Assembly: GCA_016710275.1 (NCBI GenBank)
Contig: JADJXS010000001.1
Span: 3,782,001 to 3,846,000, forward strand
Length of the DNA stretch: 64,000 nucleotides
From: Phycisphaerales bacterium
GTDB taxonomy: Bacteria > Planctomycetota > Phycisphaerae > UBA1845 > Fen-1342
Direction: 5' to 3'
Both the position numbers and the translations under genes were made by a program. Within the stretch, counting starts at the first letter, position 1. Every line of letters starts with the position of its first letter. Positions 1 to 9,767 of the stretch are shown in pieces. Below the pieces are notes generated by a model. The model worked only from the letters and a program-made list of their open reading frames with translations. It did not search any database and had not been told where the DNA came from.

Positions 1-503
1 TGCTGATCTCGCGGCTGATCGAAGCGCGGGCCGCCGGGGGCCGCGTGCGGGCGTTCAAGCATTCGCTCGATACGCGCTACGACGTAACCCGCCTCGCCAC
101 GCACGACGGCCGCACCTTCGACGCGCTTCCCGCCGCCGATGCCGCCGCCATCCTGCGCTTGCGCGGCGATGCGGACGTCATCGGCATCGACGAGGCGCAG
201 TTCTTCGGCCGCGGGCTGGTCCCGGCCTGCGAAGCGCTGCGCGACGCGGGCGTGCGCGTGATCCTGGCGGGCATTCACAACGACGCCTGGGGGCGGCCGT
301 TTCCTCCGTTCCCGCAATTGGAACCGCTGCAGGCCTGTCGCGACGTGCTGCGGGCGGCCTGTCGCGCCTGCGGCGCGCCGGGTGAGTATTCGCAGCGGCT
401 GGCGCCGGTCACGGATGAGTTCATGGTCGGCGGTGTAGGCGAATACGAACCGCGCTGCGCCACCTGCTTCGAGCCGCTGCCCGAGCCGCCGCCCGCATAT
501 TGA
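1..503 (+). CDS. tdk: Thymidine kinase, 5'-truncated by the window edge
   Basis: Phosphorylates thymidine to dTMP in the salvage pathway. The reading frame is open from base 3, so the P-loop N-terminus lies outside the window. The visible part has the family's IDEAQFF motif, where the Glu is the catalytic base, and an AGIHND segment of the lasso region. Two CxxC-type cysteine pairs (codons near 359-370 and 456-467) form the structural zinc site of type II thymidine kinases. The protein ends soon after the second pair, as is normal for the family. The small gene at 553 follows on the same strand. Identification is firm; only the start is missing. Confidence 0.93.
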   Translation, partial: LISRLIEARAAGGRVRAFKHSLDTRYDVTRLATHDGRTFDALPAADAAAILRLRGDADVIGIDEAQFFGRGLVPACEALRDAGVRVILAGIHNDAWGRPFPPFPQLEPLQACRDVLRAACRACGAPGEYSQRLAPVTDEFMVGGVGEYEPRCATCFEPLPEPPPAY

Positions 504-552
504 ATGGACGCCGCCAGAATCCGCCCGGCCGCGGGCAATCGGAGAGCCACCC

Positions 553-840
553 GTGCTGCTCAAGCACCGCGACAATCACGCGATCGACCTGACGCTTTCG
601 CTGGACCAGATCAAGACAATCTACCGGGCGCTCTTTCTCCAATTGCGGGCCGCCGACGCCGAGGAGTTTGACGCGCTGGATGAGGGGGACATGCTGATGA
701 CGCTGCAGCGTTTTCTTCAGCAGCGCGCCGCCGACGCGGGCGTGGACGTGGCCGATCACAGCGCCTGGGATCGATTCATCGGCGTGCGCAATGCCCCGGG
801 TTGCGCGAAGCGCGCGGCCGATCGGGGTCGCCCGGCATGA
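553..840 (+). CDS. Small hypothetical protein (95 aa)
   Basis: GTG start with a GGAGAG ribosome site at 541-546. The first 80 residues look like a genuine soluble protein: mixed helix-forming sequence with a DLTLSLDQIKTIYRAL segment and acidic patches. The last 15 residues are Arg/Ala-rich. I do not recognise a family. It lies between tdk and coaD on the same strand with short gaps, so co-transcription is likely. The stop lies 38 bases before the coaD start. Confidence 0.55.
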   Translation: MLLKHRDNHAIDLTLSLDQIKTIYRALFLQLRAADAEEFDALDEGDMLMTLQRFLQQRAADAGVDVADHSAWDRFIGVRNAPGCAKRAADRGRPA

Positions 841-878
841 CGCCGCGTCGACCGACTGCGCCGACTTCCGGAGATCGC

Positions 879-1433
879 ATGCCGCACCGCCGCCCCATTA
901 CCGCCGTCTTTCCCGGCTCGTTCGATCCGGTCACCAACGGCCATCTCGACATCATCCGCCGCGCCGCGCGGCTCTTCAACCGGCTGATCGTCGGGATCGG
1001 CCTGAACCCCGGCAAAGCGCCGATGTTCTCGCAGGCCGAGCGCCGCGCGCTGATCGAGCCGCACCTCGCCGGATTGAAGAATGTGTCGGTCCGCGTGTAC
1101 ACCGGCCTGACGATCGACTTTGTGAAACAGTGCGGCGGCGACGTGCTGCTGCGCGGCATCCGCGACCTCGGCGACCTCAGCGATGAGCTGCAGCAGGCCA
1201 GCGTGAATCAGCTTGTGGGCGGCATCGAGACCGTGTTTCTGCCGACCAGCGACCAATACGTGCTCACGTCCAGCACCTACATCAAGCAGATTTATGAGAT
1301 GGGCGGCAGCGACCCGCGCCGCGTGCGGCAGCTTGTGCCGCAGAATGTGGCCGAAGCGCTGCGCGAAAAGCTTGCTCCCGTGCGTCGGCTGGCGCCCGCC
1401 AGGCCGAAGCGGGCCGCGCGATCCCGCGAATAA
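879..1433 (+). CDS. coaD: Phosphopantetheine adenylyltransferase
   Basis: Transfers AMP from ATP to 4'-phosphopantetheine, the penultimate step of coenzyme A synthesis. The nucleotidyltransferase motif TNGH is at residues 19-22 (PGSFDPVTNGHLD), a GIRDLGD segment follows, and SSTYIKQI replaces the usual ISSTxVR signature. The ATG at 879 is chosen because GGAG lies at 870-873, five bases upstream, and it puts PGSFDP near the N-terminus as in the family. The open frame extends upstream to 801 without a ribosome site. The protein is 184 aa; the family norm is about 160, and the excess is an Arg/Ala/Pro-rich C-terminal tail. Confidence 0.95.
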   Translation: MPHRRPITAVFPGSFDPVTNGHLDIIRRAARLFNRLIVGIGLNPGKAPMFSQAERRALIEPHLAGLKNVSVRVYTGLTIDFVKQCGGDVLLRGIRDLGDLSDELQQASVNQLVGGIETVFLPTSDQYVLTSSTYIKQIYEMGGSDPRRVRQLVPQNVAEALREKLAPVRRLAPARPKRAARSRE

Positions 1434-1437
1434 ACAG

Positions 1438-1473
1438 ACGAAGGACCGCCCATCAGCCGGGTCGGCCCTTCGT
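1438..1473 (+). terminator. Hairpin after coaD, possible terminator
   Basis: Inverted repeat ACGAAGGACCG / CGGCCCTTCGT, an 11-bp stem with one mismatch, five bases after the coaD stop. No T-run follows, so it is a terminator-like hairpin at best. It could equally act as an mRNA 3'-end stabiliser. Confidence 0.45.
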
Positions 1474-1894
1474 CACCTCTCTCCTCCGGCGGGTGTAACC
1501 GCCCGCTCGGCATCCATTTCACGAGTTCGGACCCGACGGCTGACGGCTCCGGTTCGGGATCGATCACGATACCGAATCAGCCGGCTCGAATTCTCCCATA
1601 AGCTCTTATTCCACGGTTCGCAGATAATTCCATAAGAACATTTATCAAAAATGGTTATGGACACAATCGAACGCCGAGTTCGAGCACTGCGATCACACGA
1701 TAGGCCCATTGGCGACCGGGAGCAGTTCCAATTGTGGGTGAATGCCGCTATTATGGGTGCCTGGCCGCAGCCTCTTGGCGGGGGTTGAGCTATACTGACG
1801 GCCCAGCGTCAGTCCCGCCGCCGGCGAGCGGCACAGGGGTCGCCCCAACCCCTGCTGGGACACGCGCGAACTCGGGTTGCGGAAAGAGGCACTC
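1474..1894. other. Intergenic region upstream of the giant Ig-repeat gene
   Basis: No credible gene. Bases 1590-1670 are clearly AT-richer than the surroundings, with repeated CCATAAG/CTTATT words, and could hold a promoter. A -10-like TATACT occurs at 1791-1796 without a convincing -35 box at normal spacing. The ribosome site of the next gene is at 1883-1889. Confidence 0.4.
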
Positions 1895-4800
1895 ATGCGA
1901 CTTGCGACCATTGTCCTGGCTATGGCTATCGCTGCGCCCTGCTGGGCACAGGGTGTGGCGATGCGCTACCTGCAGCAGCCGACCAACACGCCGGCCGGGC
2001 AGACGATCATGCCGGCGGTACGGCTCGAAATTGTCGACATCAACGGCCAGCGGGTGACCAATTCATCGGCGACCGTCACGATCAACATCCTCAATGGAAC
2101 GCCGGGGGCGTCGCTCTCGGGGACGCGCGTGAGGGACGCCGTCAACGGCGTGGTGACGTTCGACAACCTCAGCATCAACCTCGCGGGCGCGGTGTTCAAT
2201 CTGCGGGCGACGTCGCCGGGAATGTCCTTCGCGAATTCTGATTTCTTTTCGGTGACCCAGCCGCCGGTTGCGGTGGTCTTCTCGCAGCAGCCGTCGAACA
2301 TCATCGCCGGGACGGTCATGTCGCCGGCGGTGTCGGTGCGATTCGTGGATTCGGGCGGCGCGACGGTTACGGGGGCGAACGCGCCAATCACGCTGGCCCT
2401 GTTTGACAACCCGACCGGCGCCATTCCGATCGGTACGCTGACGCGCAACGCCGTCAACGGCGTCGCCACGTTCAACGACCTGTCGATCGTACAGGCCGCA
2501 ACGGGATACACATTCCGCGCCTCATCGGCCGGTGTGACGCCCGCCACGTCGATTCCGTTCAGCGTGACCGCCGGTCCGGGGCAGTTCACTCAATTCGTCG
2601 GTGCGCCGCTGAACGGCACCGCCGGCGCCACCCTTGCCCCCGTCTCCGCCGAGCTGACCGATCAATTCGGCAACCGCGACCTGAACTCCGTCGCGGCCGT
2701 GACCATCTCGATCGCCGACAATCCCGGCGCGGCGACGCTCTTCGGGACGCTCACGCGCAATGCCGTGAACGGCCTCGTGGTGTTCAACGACCTGTCGATC
2801 CGAACCGCGGCCAACGGCTATTCACTCCGCGTCACCAACGGTTTCACGCAGCAGAACTCGCAGCGCTTCGACATTGCGCCGGCGGCCCCGGCCGTCCTGG
2901 CCTTTGGTCAGCAACCGACGCAGACGAACCTGTTCGAGAACATCGCTCCGCCGGTGACGGTGCTGGTCAACGACGCCTTCGGGAACCGCACAGCCAATCC
3001 CGCCGTGAACGTGACAATGTCGATTCAGACCGGGCCGCCGGGGGCGACGCTGTCGGGCGGGACGGTTCGCGCATCGGCCGCGGGGGCGGCGACCTTTGAC
3101 GATCTGCGGCTGGATCGTTCCGGGGCGTACACGCTGCGCGCCGAGTCCGGCGGGCTGACGGCCGCCACGTCGAGTTCGTTCAACGTGATCGCGACGCCAG
3201 TCGCGATCGAATTCGTGCAGCAGCCGACGAACGTCACGGCCGGCGCGTCGATCACGCCATCCGTCACCGTGCGGCTGGTGGACGTGCTGGGCAACACGGT
3301 CGGCGGCGCGACGAACCCCGTCACGATCTCGCTGATCGACAACCCCGTCGGCGGCACGCTCGGCGGAACGCTGACGCGAAGCGCCGTCAACGGCGTGGCC
3401 ACCTTCAACAACCTGAGCGTGGATCGCGTACACGGAAGCTACCGCCTGCGCGCGGTCAGCGGTGCACTGCCGGCGGTGGATTCGTCACCCTTCGCCGTGA
3501 CGCCCGGCGTCGGCACCCAGCTTCGCTTCATTCAGCAACCGACGCCGGCGCTGGTCGACGCCGTCATCGCGCCTCCAGTGCAGCTCGAGCTGCTGGACGC
3601 CTTCGGTAACCGCGATACGGCCGGCACCGCCGCCGTCACCATCGGCATCGCCATCAACCCCGGCGCCGGCACGCTCTCCGGAACGACGACGCGCAATGCC
3701 GTCGCAGGCGTCGTGAGCTTCGACAATCTCTCGATCTCGCGCCCCGGCAACGGCTACACGCTGGCGGCCAACACGGCGACCATCGCCCCGACCGGGTCCG
3801 CGTTCTTCAACATCATTGCGCGCACGCCGGTAGCACTGCAATTCGTACAGCAGCCATCGACGGTCGTTGCCGGCATCGCCATTGCGCCTGCGATCTCGGT
3901 GCGCGTCATCGACGAGTTCGGCGTCACCGTCACCACCGCGACCGCCGCCGTCACGCTCTCGATCGGCAATAACCCCGGCGGCGCGACGCTGGGCGGCACG
4001 CTCTCGCGCACACCGCTCAACGGTGTTGCCACCTTCGCCAACATCACGCTCGACCGCACCGGCACGGGCTATACGCTGCGAGCCGCCACCGCGGGACTCA
4101 CCGACGCGATTTCAACCGCATTCGGCGTCACACCCGCGCCGGCCACGACGCTGCGCTTCGCGCAGCAGCCGTTGAACAGCGTCGCGCAGGATCCGATCTC
4201 GCCGCCGGTGCAGATCGAGCTGCTGGACGCCTTCGGCAATCGCGACACCAACAACACCAGCGCCGTCACGATCGCGATTCAGAACAACCCCGCTGGCGGA
4301 ACGCTCTCGGGCACGACGACGCGCAGCGCGGTGGCCGGTTTGGCCACCTTCGACAATCTCTCGATCAACAACCCCGGCAGCGGGTACACGCTGCGCGCCT
4401 CCACTGCCACGCTCGGCCCCATCATCTCCACTGCTTTCGACATTCTGCCGCGGACGCCGGTAGCCGTGCACTTCGTGCAGGAGCCGTCCAGCGCCGTCGC
4501 CGGGCAGGCCATCACGCCGTCGATCACGGTGCGCATCGTCGACGCGGACGGCGCGACGATTCCGACGGCGACGCTGGCGGTGACGCTGTCGCTGGGGGCG
4601 AACCCCGGCGCAGCGACGCTGGCGGGGACGGTGACGCGAACCGCGGTGGGCGGCATCGCCACGTTCAATGACATCTCGCTGAATCGCGTCGGCACGGGCT
4701 ACACGCTGATCGCCTCGTCCGGGGCGCTGGCGCCGGATACATCGGTCGCGTTCAACATCTCGCCCGCGCCGGCCAGCACGGCCGTGTTCACGCAGCAGCC

Positions 4801-7800
4801 GGGCAACACGACCGCGGGTGAGACCCTCGCACCGCCGATCACGATCGAGCTGCGCGACGCCTTCGGCAATCGCGACACCAACAGCAGCGCCGCGGTCATG
4901 CTCGCCATCCAGAACAACCCCGGCGGCGCAACGCTCGGCGGCACGCTGACGCGAAACGCGTCGGCCGGCATCGCCACCTTCAACGACCTCTCGCTGAACA
5001 TCCCCGCCGACGGCTACACGCTGCGCGCCAGCGCCGGCGCGATCGGGCCGGTCACGTCCGCCGCGTTCAACATCACGCCGCGCACGCCGACCTCCATCGC
5101 GTTCGTGCAGGGGCCGACCGACGTCGTCGCCGGGCAGGCGCTCACGCCCTCAATCACCGTGCGGCTGATCGACGCACAGGGCGCCACCACGCTCGGCCGC
5201 ACCGATTCAATCACGCTCTCGCTGGCCGCCAATCCCGGCGGCTCGACGCTGGGCGGCACGCTCACGCGCAACGCCGTCAACGGCGTGGCCACCTTCAACA
5301 ACATCACGCTCGACCGCGCCGCGACCGGCTACACGCTGCGCGCGACCAGCGGGGCGCTGCCGCAGATCACCTCCGGCGCGTTCGCCGTTTCCGCGGCCGC
5401 CGCCAACGCGCTGCGCTTCGCCGTGCAACCCACGAACACGGAGTCCGGCCGGGCGATCACGCCGCCGGTGCAGATCGAGCTGATCGATCCCTTCGGCAAC
5501 CGGGCCACCGGCAGCACGGCGACCATCACGGTCGCAGTCGGCTCCAACCCCGGCGCGGGCACGCTCTCCGGCACGCTCAGCCGCGCCACGACCAGCGGCG
5601 TGGCCGTGTTCGACAACCTGTCGATCAACAATGCGGCCGCGGGCTACACGCTGTCCGCAACCGCGCCGGCGCTCACCGGCGCCGTGTCGAGCGCCTTTAC
5701 GATCACGCCGCGCCAGCCGACGGCTCTGCAATTCGTGCAACAGCCGACAAACACCGTCGCCGGCGCAGCCATCACGCCGGCCCTCACCGTCCGCCTGGTG
5801 GATGACCAGGGGATGACCGTCCCGGGAGCGACCCACAGCGTCACGTTGAGTTTCGCCACGGACCCGACCGGCGGGGCCGCGATGCTGAGCGGCACGCTCA
5901 CCCGCGCCGCCGTCAACGGGGTGGCGACTTTTGACAACATCTCGATCAACCGCGCCGCCGCGGGCTTCATCCTGCGCGCGTCCGCGGCGGGGTTGACCAG
6001 CGCGAATTCCAGCCCGTTCAACATCTCCGCCGCGGCGGCGACGGCGCTGCGCTTCGCCCAGCAGCCGACCAACACGCTCGCGGGCGGAGTGATCACTCCA
6101 CCGGTGACGGTCGAGTTCATCGACGCCCTCGGCAACCGTAATCTCACGGTCAGCGGCACGGTCACGATCGCCATTCAGAACAACCCCGGCGGCGGGACGC
6201 TCGACGGGGCGACGATCGCCGAGGCGGTCAACGGCCTCGCCACGTTCAGCGGGTTGTCCATCAACGCCGTCGGGGGCGGGTACACGCTGCGCGCGACGTC
6301 AGCGGGCGTCAGCGACGCGCTGTCCGCGCCATTCGACATCACCAGCGGCATTCCCAGCGCCGTGCGCTTCGGCCAGCAGCCGACGACCGCCGGCTATGAC
6401 ACGCCGATCTCGCCGCCGATCACGGTTCGCGTGGTGGACTCGGGCGGGAGCACGGTGGTCGGCTCGGCCACGCCGATCACGCTTGAACTGAGCACGAATC
6501 CGACCAATGCCGTGCTGACCGGCACGCTGACGCGCATTCCGGTGAATGGCGTGGCGACGTTCAACGACGTGCGCGTCAGTCGCAGCGGCGTCGGATTCCG
6601 CATCCGGGCGACGGCCGGCGGACTGACGGCGGCGATCAGCGTGCCGTTCAACATTCTCTCCGGAGACCCGGTCGGACTGAATTTCGTGGCGCCGCCGCCG
6701 GACGTGGGCGCCGGCGCGAACTTTTCACCGCCGGTAGCGGTCGAAGTGGTAGACGCGGTGGGCAATCGCGTCATCACCGCCAACACCTTCATCATCATCG
6801 CCTTCGGGACGAACCCGACCGGCGCCGCGCTGGGCGGGCAGACGTCGAAGATCGCGGCCGAGGGCGTGGCCGTCTTTGACGACCTGTTCATCATCACGCC
6901 GGGCGCGGGCTATCGATTCCGCGCCTTCGGCGGCATCTTCCCGGCGGTGGACTCCGCCGCGTTCTCGGTGCTGCCCGGTGCGCCGGCCTCCGTCGAGTAT
7001 GTGCAGCAGCCATCGGCGGTGAACGCCGGCGAGGCGATTTCTCCGGCGGTGCGCGTGCGGGTGCGCGACGTGTTCAACAACATCGTGACCAGCCCGCCCG
7101 CGGCCGTGACGCTGTCCCTGGCCGGGGATCCGCCGGGGGTCACGCTGGGCGGACAGACGACGCGCAACACCGTCAACGGCGTGGCGGAATTCAACGACGT
7201 GTTCGTGACGCTGCCGGGCGAGTATCAACTGCTCGCCTCCGTCGGCGCGGTCACGCCGCTGGCGTCGATCCCCTTCACCGTCACCGGCGGCTCGCAGACG
7301 GCGCTGCGCTTTGTGCAGCAGCCCGGCGCGACCGCGGCCGGCAGCCCGATCACGCCCGCCGTCACGGTCGAGGTGATCGACCAGTTCGGGGCGCGCGTTC
7401 CGACGGCAACCAACACCATCACGATCGCCCTCTCGGAAAACCCCGGCGGCTCCACGCTGGGCGGCACATTGACGCGCAGCGCCGTAAACGGCATCGCCAC
7501 CTTCAACAATCTGACACTGGATCGCGCTGCGCAGGGCTACCGCCTGCACGCGACCAGCGGGCTGCTGGCGCCCGCTGACAGCAACCTGTTCAACATCAGC
7601 GGCGGCGCGGCGGCGGGCGTGCGGTTCGTGCAGCAACCGACCGGCATCGCGCCGGGCGCGCCGATCACGCCGGCCGTCACGGTCGAGTTGATCGACGCCT
7701 TCGGAAATCGTGACACCGCCGCGACGCAGAGCGTGACGCTGTCGCTGGCGGCCAATCCCGGCGGCGGCGCGCTGACCGGCACACTCGCGCGCAATGCGGT

Positions 7801-9043
7801 GGCGGGCGTCGCGACGTTTGACGACGTCAGCGTGACGGCCCTGGGAACGGGTTATCGACTGCACGCCGCGGCCGCGGCCGGGCAGGCGGACTCCGACCCG
7901 TTCGACGTGCAGGGCGGCGTGGCCAGTGCGCTGCGCTTCCTCGTGCAGCCGCCCAGCGGCGCGGTCGGCACGGCGCTGGCGCCGGCGATCAGCGTCGAGG
8001 TGATCGACGAATTCGGCAATCGCATCACGTCGCCGGATTTCGGCGTGACGTTGCAACTGGAAAACAACCCGACCGGCGCTGCGCTGGGCGGGACGCTGAC
8101 GCGGACCAGCAGCGCCGGTGTGGCGACGTTTGACGACGTCACGCTCGACCGGCTGGGAACTGGTTACACGCTGTCGGCCGGCGCCGGCGGACTGCTTCCG
8201 GCCACCAGCGCGCCGTTCTCCATCACGGCCGGCGCTCCGACGCACCTGCGCTTCGTGCAGCAGCCGACCGGCGGAAGCGCCGGGGCGACGCTGCCGGCGG
8301 TCGCAGTCGAGGTGCTGGACGCCTTCGAGAACCGCGTCACGAGCTACGCCGAGTCGATCACCATTTCGCTGGGACAGAATCCCGGAGGAGCGGTGCTCGG
8401 CGGGACGCTGACGCGCGCCGCCGAAGCGGGTGTGGCGACGTTCAACAACCTCACGATCGGAGTCGCGGCCCAGGGTTACACGCTGACGGCGACCGCCAAC
8501 GGGCTGACGCCGGCGGAGTCCGTCGGGTTCAACATCGGCAGCGGACAGGCGGTCGGAATGCGCTTCCTCGGCGTTCCTGACGAGATTGCGATCGGCGTGC
8601 CGCATCAGCTCCAGGTGGAGATCATCGATGCTCTGGGCAATCGCGTGACGAATCGCAACGACGCCATGGCATTGGGACTGGTCTCAAATCCCGGTGGCGC
8701 GGAAGTGTGCGGCGTGACGCTGCGAAACGCCGTTGCGGGCGTCGCGACCTTCCCGGGGCTGCGGATCAGCCGACCGGGCGACGGGTATCAGTGGCGGGCG
8801 ATCTCGTTCACGCTGCCCGGTGCGGACTCGTCGATGTTCGACGTGAACCGCGTGATCGGCGACATGGACTGCAACGGCGTTTTCACGAACTTCGACATCG
8901 ATCCGTTCGTGCTGGCGCTGACCGAGCCGGAGGCGTATCACCTGGCGTTCCCCTGCTGCGACCTTCTCAACGGCGACATCGACGGCAATGGAGCGTTCAC
9001 GAATTTTGATCTAGACCCGTTCGTGGAGCTGCTGACGCGTTAG
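1895..9043 (+). CDS. Giant secreted protein, 22 Ig-like repeats and dockerin-like tail
   Basis: A 2382-aa exported protein. ATG 1895 has AGAGG five bases upstream and starts a clear signal peptide (MRLATIVLAMAIAAP, likely cleaved after CWA). An in-frame TTG at 1877 is less likely. Residues about 21-2320 are 22 tandem copies of a ~105-aa beta-sandwich-type repeat with recurring words: FVQQP, ITPxVTV, DAFGNR, NPGG, GTLTRxAVNGVATFNNLS and GYTLRA. These resemble bacterial Ig-like (invasin/filamin-like) modules. Residues about 2320-2382 carry two dockerin-like calcium loops (GDMDCNG, GDIDGNG), each followed by FTNFD(I/L)DPFV. No catalytic domain is visible. A stalk-like surface or adhesive role is inferred. 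A second protein with the same tail type is encoded at 55145-56122. Confidence 0.88.
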   Translation: MRLATIVLAMAIAAPCWAQGVAMRYLQQPTNTPAGQTIMPAVRLEIVDINGQRVTNSSATVTINILNGTPGASLSGTRVRDAVNGVVTFDNLSINLAGAVFNLRATSPGMSFANSDFFSVTQPPVAVVFSQQPSNIIAGTVMSPAVSVRFVDSGGATVTGANAPITLALFDNPTGAIPIGTLTRNAVNGVATFNDLSIVQAATGYTFRASSAGVTPATSIPFSVTAGPGQFTQFVGAPLNGTAGATLAPVSAELTDQFGNRDLNSVAAVTISIADNPGAATLFGTLTRNAVNGLVVFNDLSIRTAANGYSLRVTNGFTQQNSQRFDIAPAAPAVLAFGQQPTQTNLFENIAPPVTVLVNDAFGNRTANPAVNVTMSIQTGPPGATLSGGTVRASAAGAATFDDLRLDRSGAYTLRAESGGLTAATSSSFNVIATPVAIEFVQQPTNVTAGASITPSVTVRLVDVLGNTVGGATNPVTISLIDNPVGGTLGGTLTRSAVNGVATFNNLSVDRVHGSYRLRAVSGALPAVDSSPFAVTPGVGTQLRFIQQPTPALVDAVIAPPVQLELLDAFGNRDTAGTAAVTIGIAINPGAGTLSGTTTRNAVAGVVSFDNLSISRPGNGYTLAANTATIAPTGSAFFNIIARTPVALQFVQQPSTVVAGIAIAPAISVRVIDEFGVTVTTATAAVTLSIGNNPGGATLGGTLSRTPLNGVATFANITLDRTGTGYTLRAATAGLTDAISTAFGVTPAPATTLRFAQQPLNSVAQDPISPPVQIELLDAFGNRDTNNTSAVTIAIQNNPAGGTLSGTTTRSAVAGLATFDNLSINNPGSGYTLRASTATLGPIISTAFDILPRTPVAVHFVQEPSSAVAGQAITPSITVRIVDADGATIPTATLAVTLSLGANPGAATLAGTVTRTAVGGIATFNDISLNRVGTGYTLIASSGALAPDTSVAFNISPAPASTAVFTQQPGNTTAGETLAPPITIELRDAFGNRDTNSSAAVMLAIQNNPGGATLGGTLTRNASAGIATFNDLSLNIPADGYTLRASAGAIGPVTSAAFNITPRTPTSIAFVQGPTDVVAGQALTPSITVRLIDAQGATTLGRTDSITLSLAANPGGSTLGGTLTRNAVNGVATFNNITLDRAATGYTLRATSGALPQITSGAFAVSAAAANALRFAVQPTNTESGRAITPPVQIELIDPFGNRATGSTATITVAVGSNPGAGTLSGTLSRATTSGVAVFDNLSINNAAAGYTLSATAPALTGAVSSAFTITPRQPTALQFVQQPTNTVAGAAITPALTVRLVDDQGMTVPGATHSVTLSFATDPTGGAAMLSGTLTRAAVNGVATFDNISINRAAAGFILRASAAGLTSANSSPFNISAAAATALRFAQQPTNTLAGGVITPPVTVEFIDALGNRNLTVSGTVTIAIQNNPGGGTLDGATIAEAVNGLATFSGLSINAVGGGYTLRATSAGVSDALSAPFDITSGIPSAVRFGQQPTTAGYDTPISPPITVRVVDSGGSTVVGSATPITLELSTNPTNAVLTGTLTRIPVNGVATFNDVRVSRSGVGFRIRATAGGLTAAISVPFNILSGDPVGLNFVAPPPDVGAGANFSPPVAVEVVDAVGNRVITANTFIIIAFGTNPTGAALGGQTSKIAAEGVAVFDDLFIITPGAGYRFRAFGGIFPAVDSAAFSVLPGAPASVEYVQQPSAVNAGEAISPAVRVRVRDVFNNIVTSPPAAVTLSLAGDPPGVTLGGQTTRNTVNGVAEFNDVFVTLPGEYQLLASVGAVTPLASIPFTVTGGSQTALRFVQQPGATAAGSPITPAVTVEVIDQFGARVPTATNTITIALSENPGGSTLGGTLTRSAVNGIATFNNLTLDRAAQGYRLHATSGLLAPADSNLFNISGGAAAGVRFVQQPTGIAPGAPITPAVTVELIDAFGNRDTAATQSVTLSLAANPGGGALTGTLARNAVAGVATFDDVSVTALGTGYRLHAAAAAGQADSDPFDVQGGVASALRFLVQPPSGAVGTALAPAISVEVIDEFGNRITSPDFGVTLQLENNPTGAALGGTLTRTSSAGVATFDDVTLDRLGTGYTLSAGAGGLLPATSAPFSITAGAPTHLRFVQQPTGGSAGATLPAVAVEVLDAFENRVTSYAESITISLGQNPGGAVLGGTLTRAAEAGVATFNNLTIGVAAQGYTLTATANGLTPAESVGFNIGSGQAVGMRFLGVPDEIAIGVPHQLQVEIIDALGNRVTNRNDAMALGLVSNPGGAEVCGVTLRNAVAGVATFPGLRISRPGDGYQWRAISFTLPGADSSMFDVNRVIGDMDCNGVFTNFDIDPFVLALTEPEAYHLAFPCCDLLNGDIDGNGAFTNFDLDPFVELLTR
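1955..8855 (+). repeat. 22 tandem ~315-bp coding repeats (Ig-like modules)
   Basis: Each unit encodes about 105 residues. Units 6-14 alternate between two subtypes: one opening with an RTP- or RQP-type start and lacking the GNR word, the other opening with AP/AA and containing DAFGNRDT or a close variant. This indicates growth by duplication of a two-module cassette. Later units (15-22) are more divergent and open mostly with GG or SG. Confidence 0.8.
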
Positions 9044-9204
9044 CAGGAGCGGTCAGGGTTCGGGATGAGAACCGCCCCCATGTGTTGCTGTGCAACGGCT
9101 CGGGAGCGGTGCGATCCGGCGCGCCTCTGCTCTGGAACAGAGAAAATTCGCAGAAGCGCGACACGTCTCAAACTCGGGTCGCACACCGAGCCGCGGCACA
9201 CACA

Positions 9205-9747
9205 TCAATCCGCGCGAAGCGGGCCAAGTCCCGCTTCGCTGCGCAGGCGGTTGGCCTCCTGCCAGGCGCGGGGATTGTCCGCGAGAATGCGGACCAGGCT
9301 GGACGTGCTGACGCCCAGCGCGGCCGCCGCCGGCGCTGGATTCGCATCCGCCGCCGCCAGCGCATCGAGCGCCATCCCCAGCACGTGAAAATACGCCGGG
9401 TTGCGCTCGCTGACGCGCAGCTTGCGGTCGCGAATCTGCACCCCTTCCGGCCAGGCAAAGACCACCGGCAGCGGCGCGCGGAAGCGCACCGCGATCGCCT
9501 CGCGCAGCCGCGAGAGGGCGTTGGCGGCGTTCTGATGCTGGGAGCGGCGCTCCTCCCCGGTGACGACGATCCCGCTGGGCCGATGCAGCAGGCGGACGGC
9601 GGACTCGGTCTTATTGCGATGCTGACCGCCGGGGCCGCCGACGCGGTGCGTATGCACGACGCACTCGCCGCGCAGCCGCGCGTCGTCCAGATCGAGCCGG
9701 CGGCGGATCGCCTCCGGCGGCTCCAGCGGCTGGGCGTCCTGCCCCAT
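9205..9747 (-). CDS. Class I release-factor-like protein (GGQ domain)
   Basis: Peptidyl-tRNA hydrolysis domain with the universal GGQ at residues 40-42 (context VGGPGGQHRNKTESAV), as in RF1/RF2 and the ArfB/YaeJ ribosome-rescue factors. At 180 aa it lacks the codon-reading domains of RF1/RF2, so rescue of stalled ribosomes is the more likely role. Unlike ArfB it has no obvious Lys/Arg-rich tail. Instead residues about 130-180 form an Ala-rich helical extension (AAAALGVSTSSLVRIL). ATG 9747 is preceded by a GGAAGGAA ribosome site. It starts 20 bases after the aldehyde dehydrogenase stop, so the two are probably co-transcribed. Confidence 0.82.
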   Translation of the reverse strand: MGQDAQPLEPPEAIRRRLDLDDARLRGECVVHTHRVGGPGGQHRNKTESAVRLLHRPSGIVVTGEERRSQHQNAANALSRLREAIAVRFRAPLPVVFAWPEGVQIRDRKLRVSERNPAYFHVLGMALDALAAADANPAPAAAALGVSTSSLVRILADNPRAWQEANRLRSEAGLGPLRAD

Positions 9748-9767
9748 CGCACGTTCCTTCCGGCCGG

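Noticed and set aside
6725..8605. 626-codon minus-strand frame opposite the Ig-repeat gene
   Set aside because: It is a periodic shadow of the Ig repeats, rich in Arg, Gly and Asp, without independent features.
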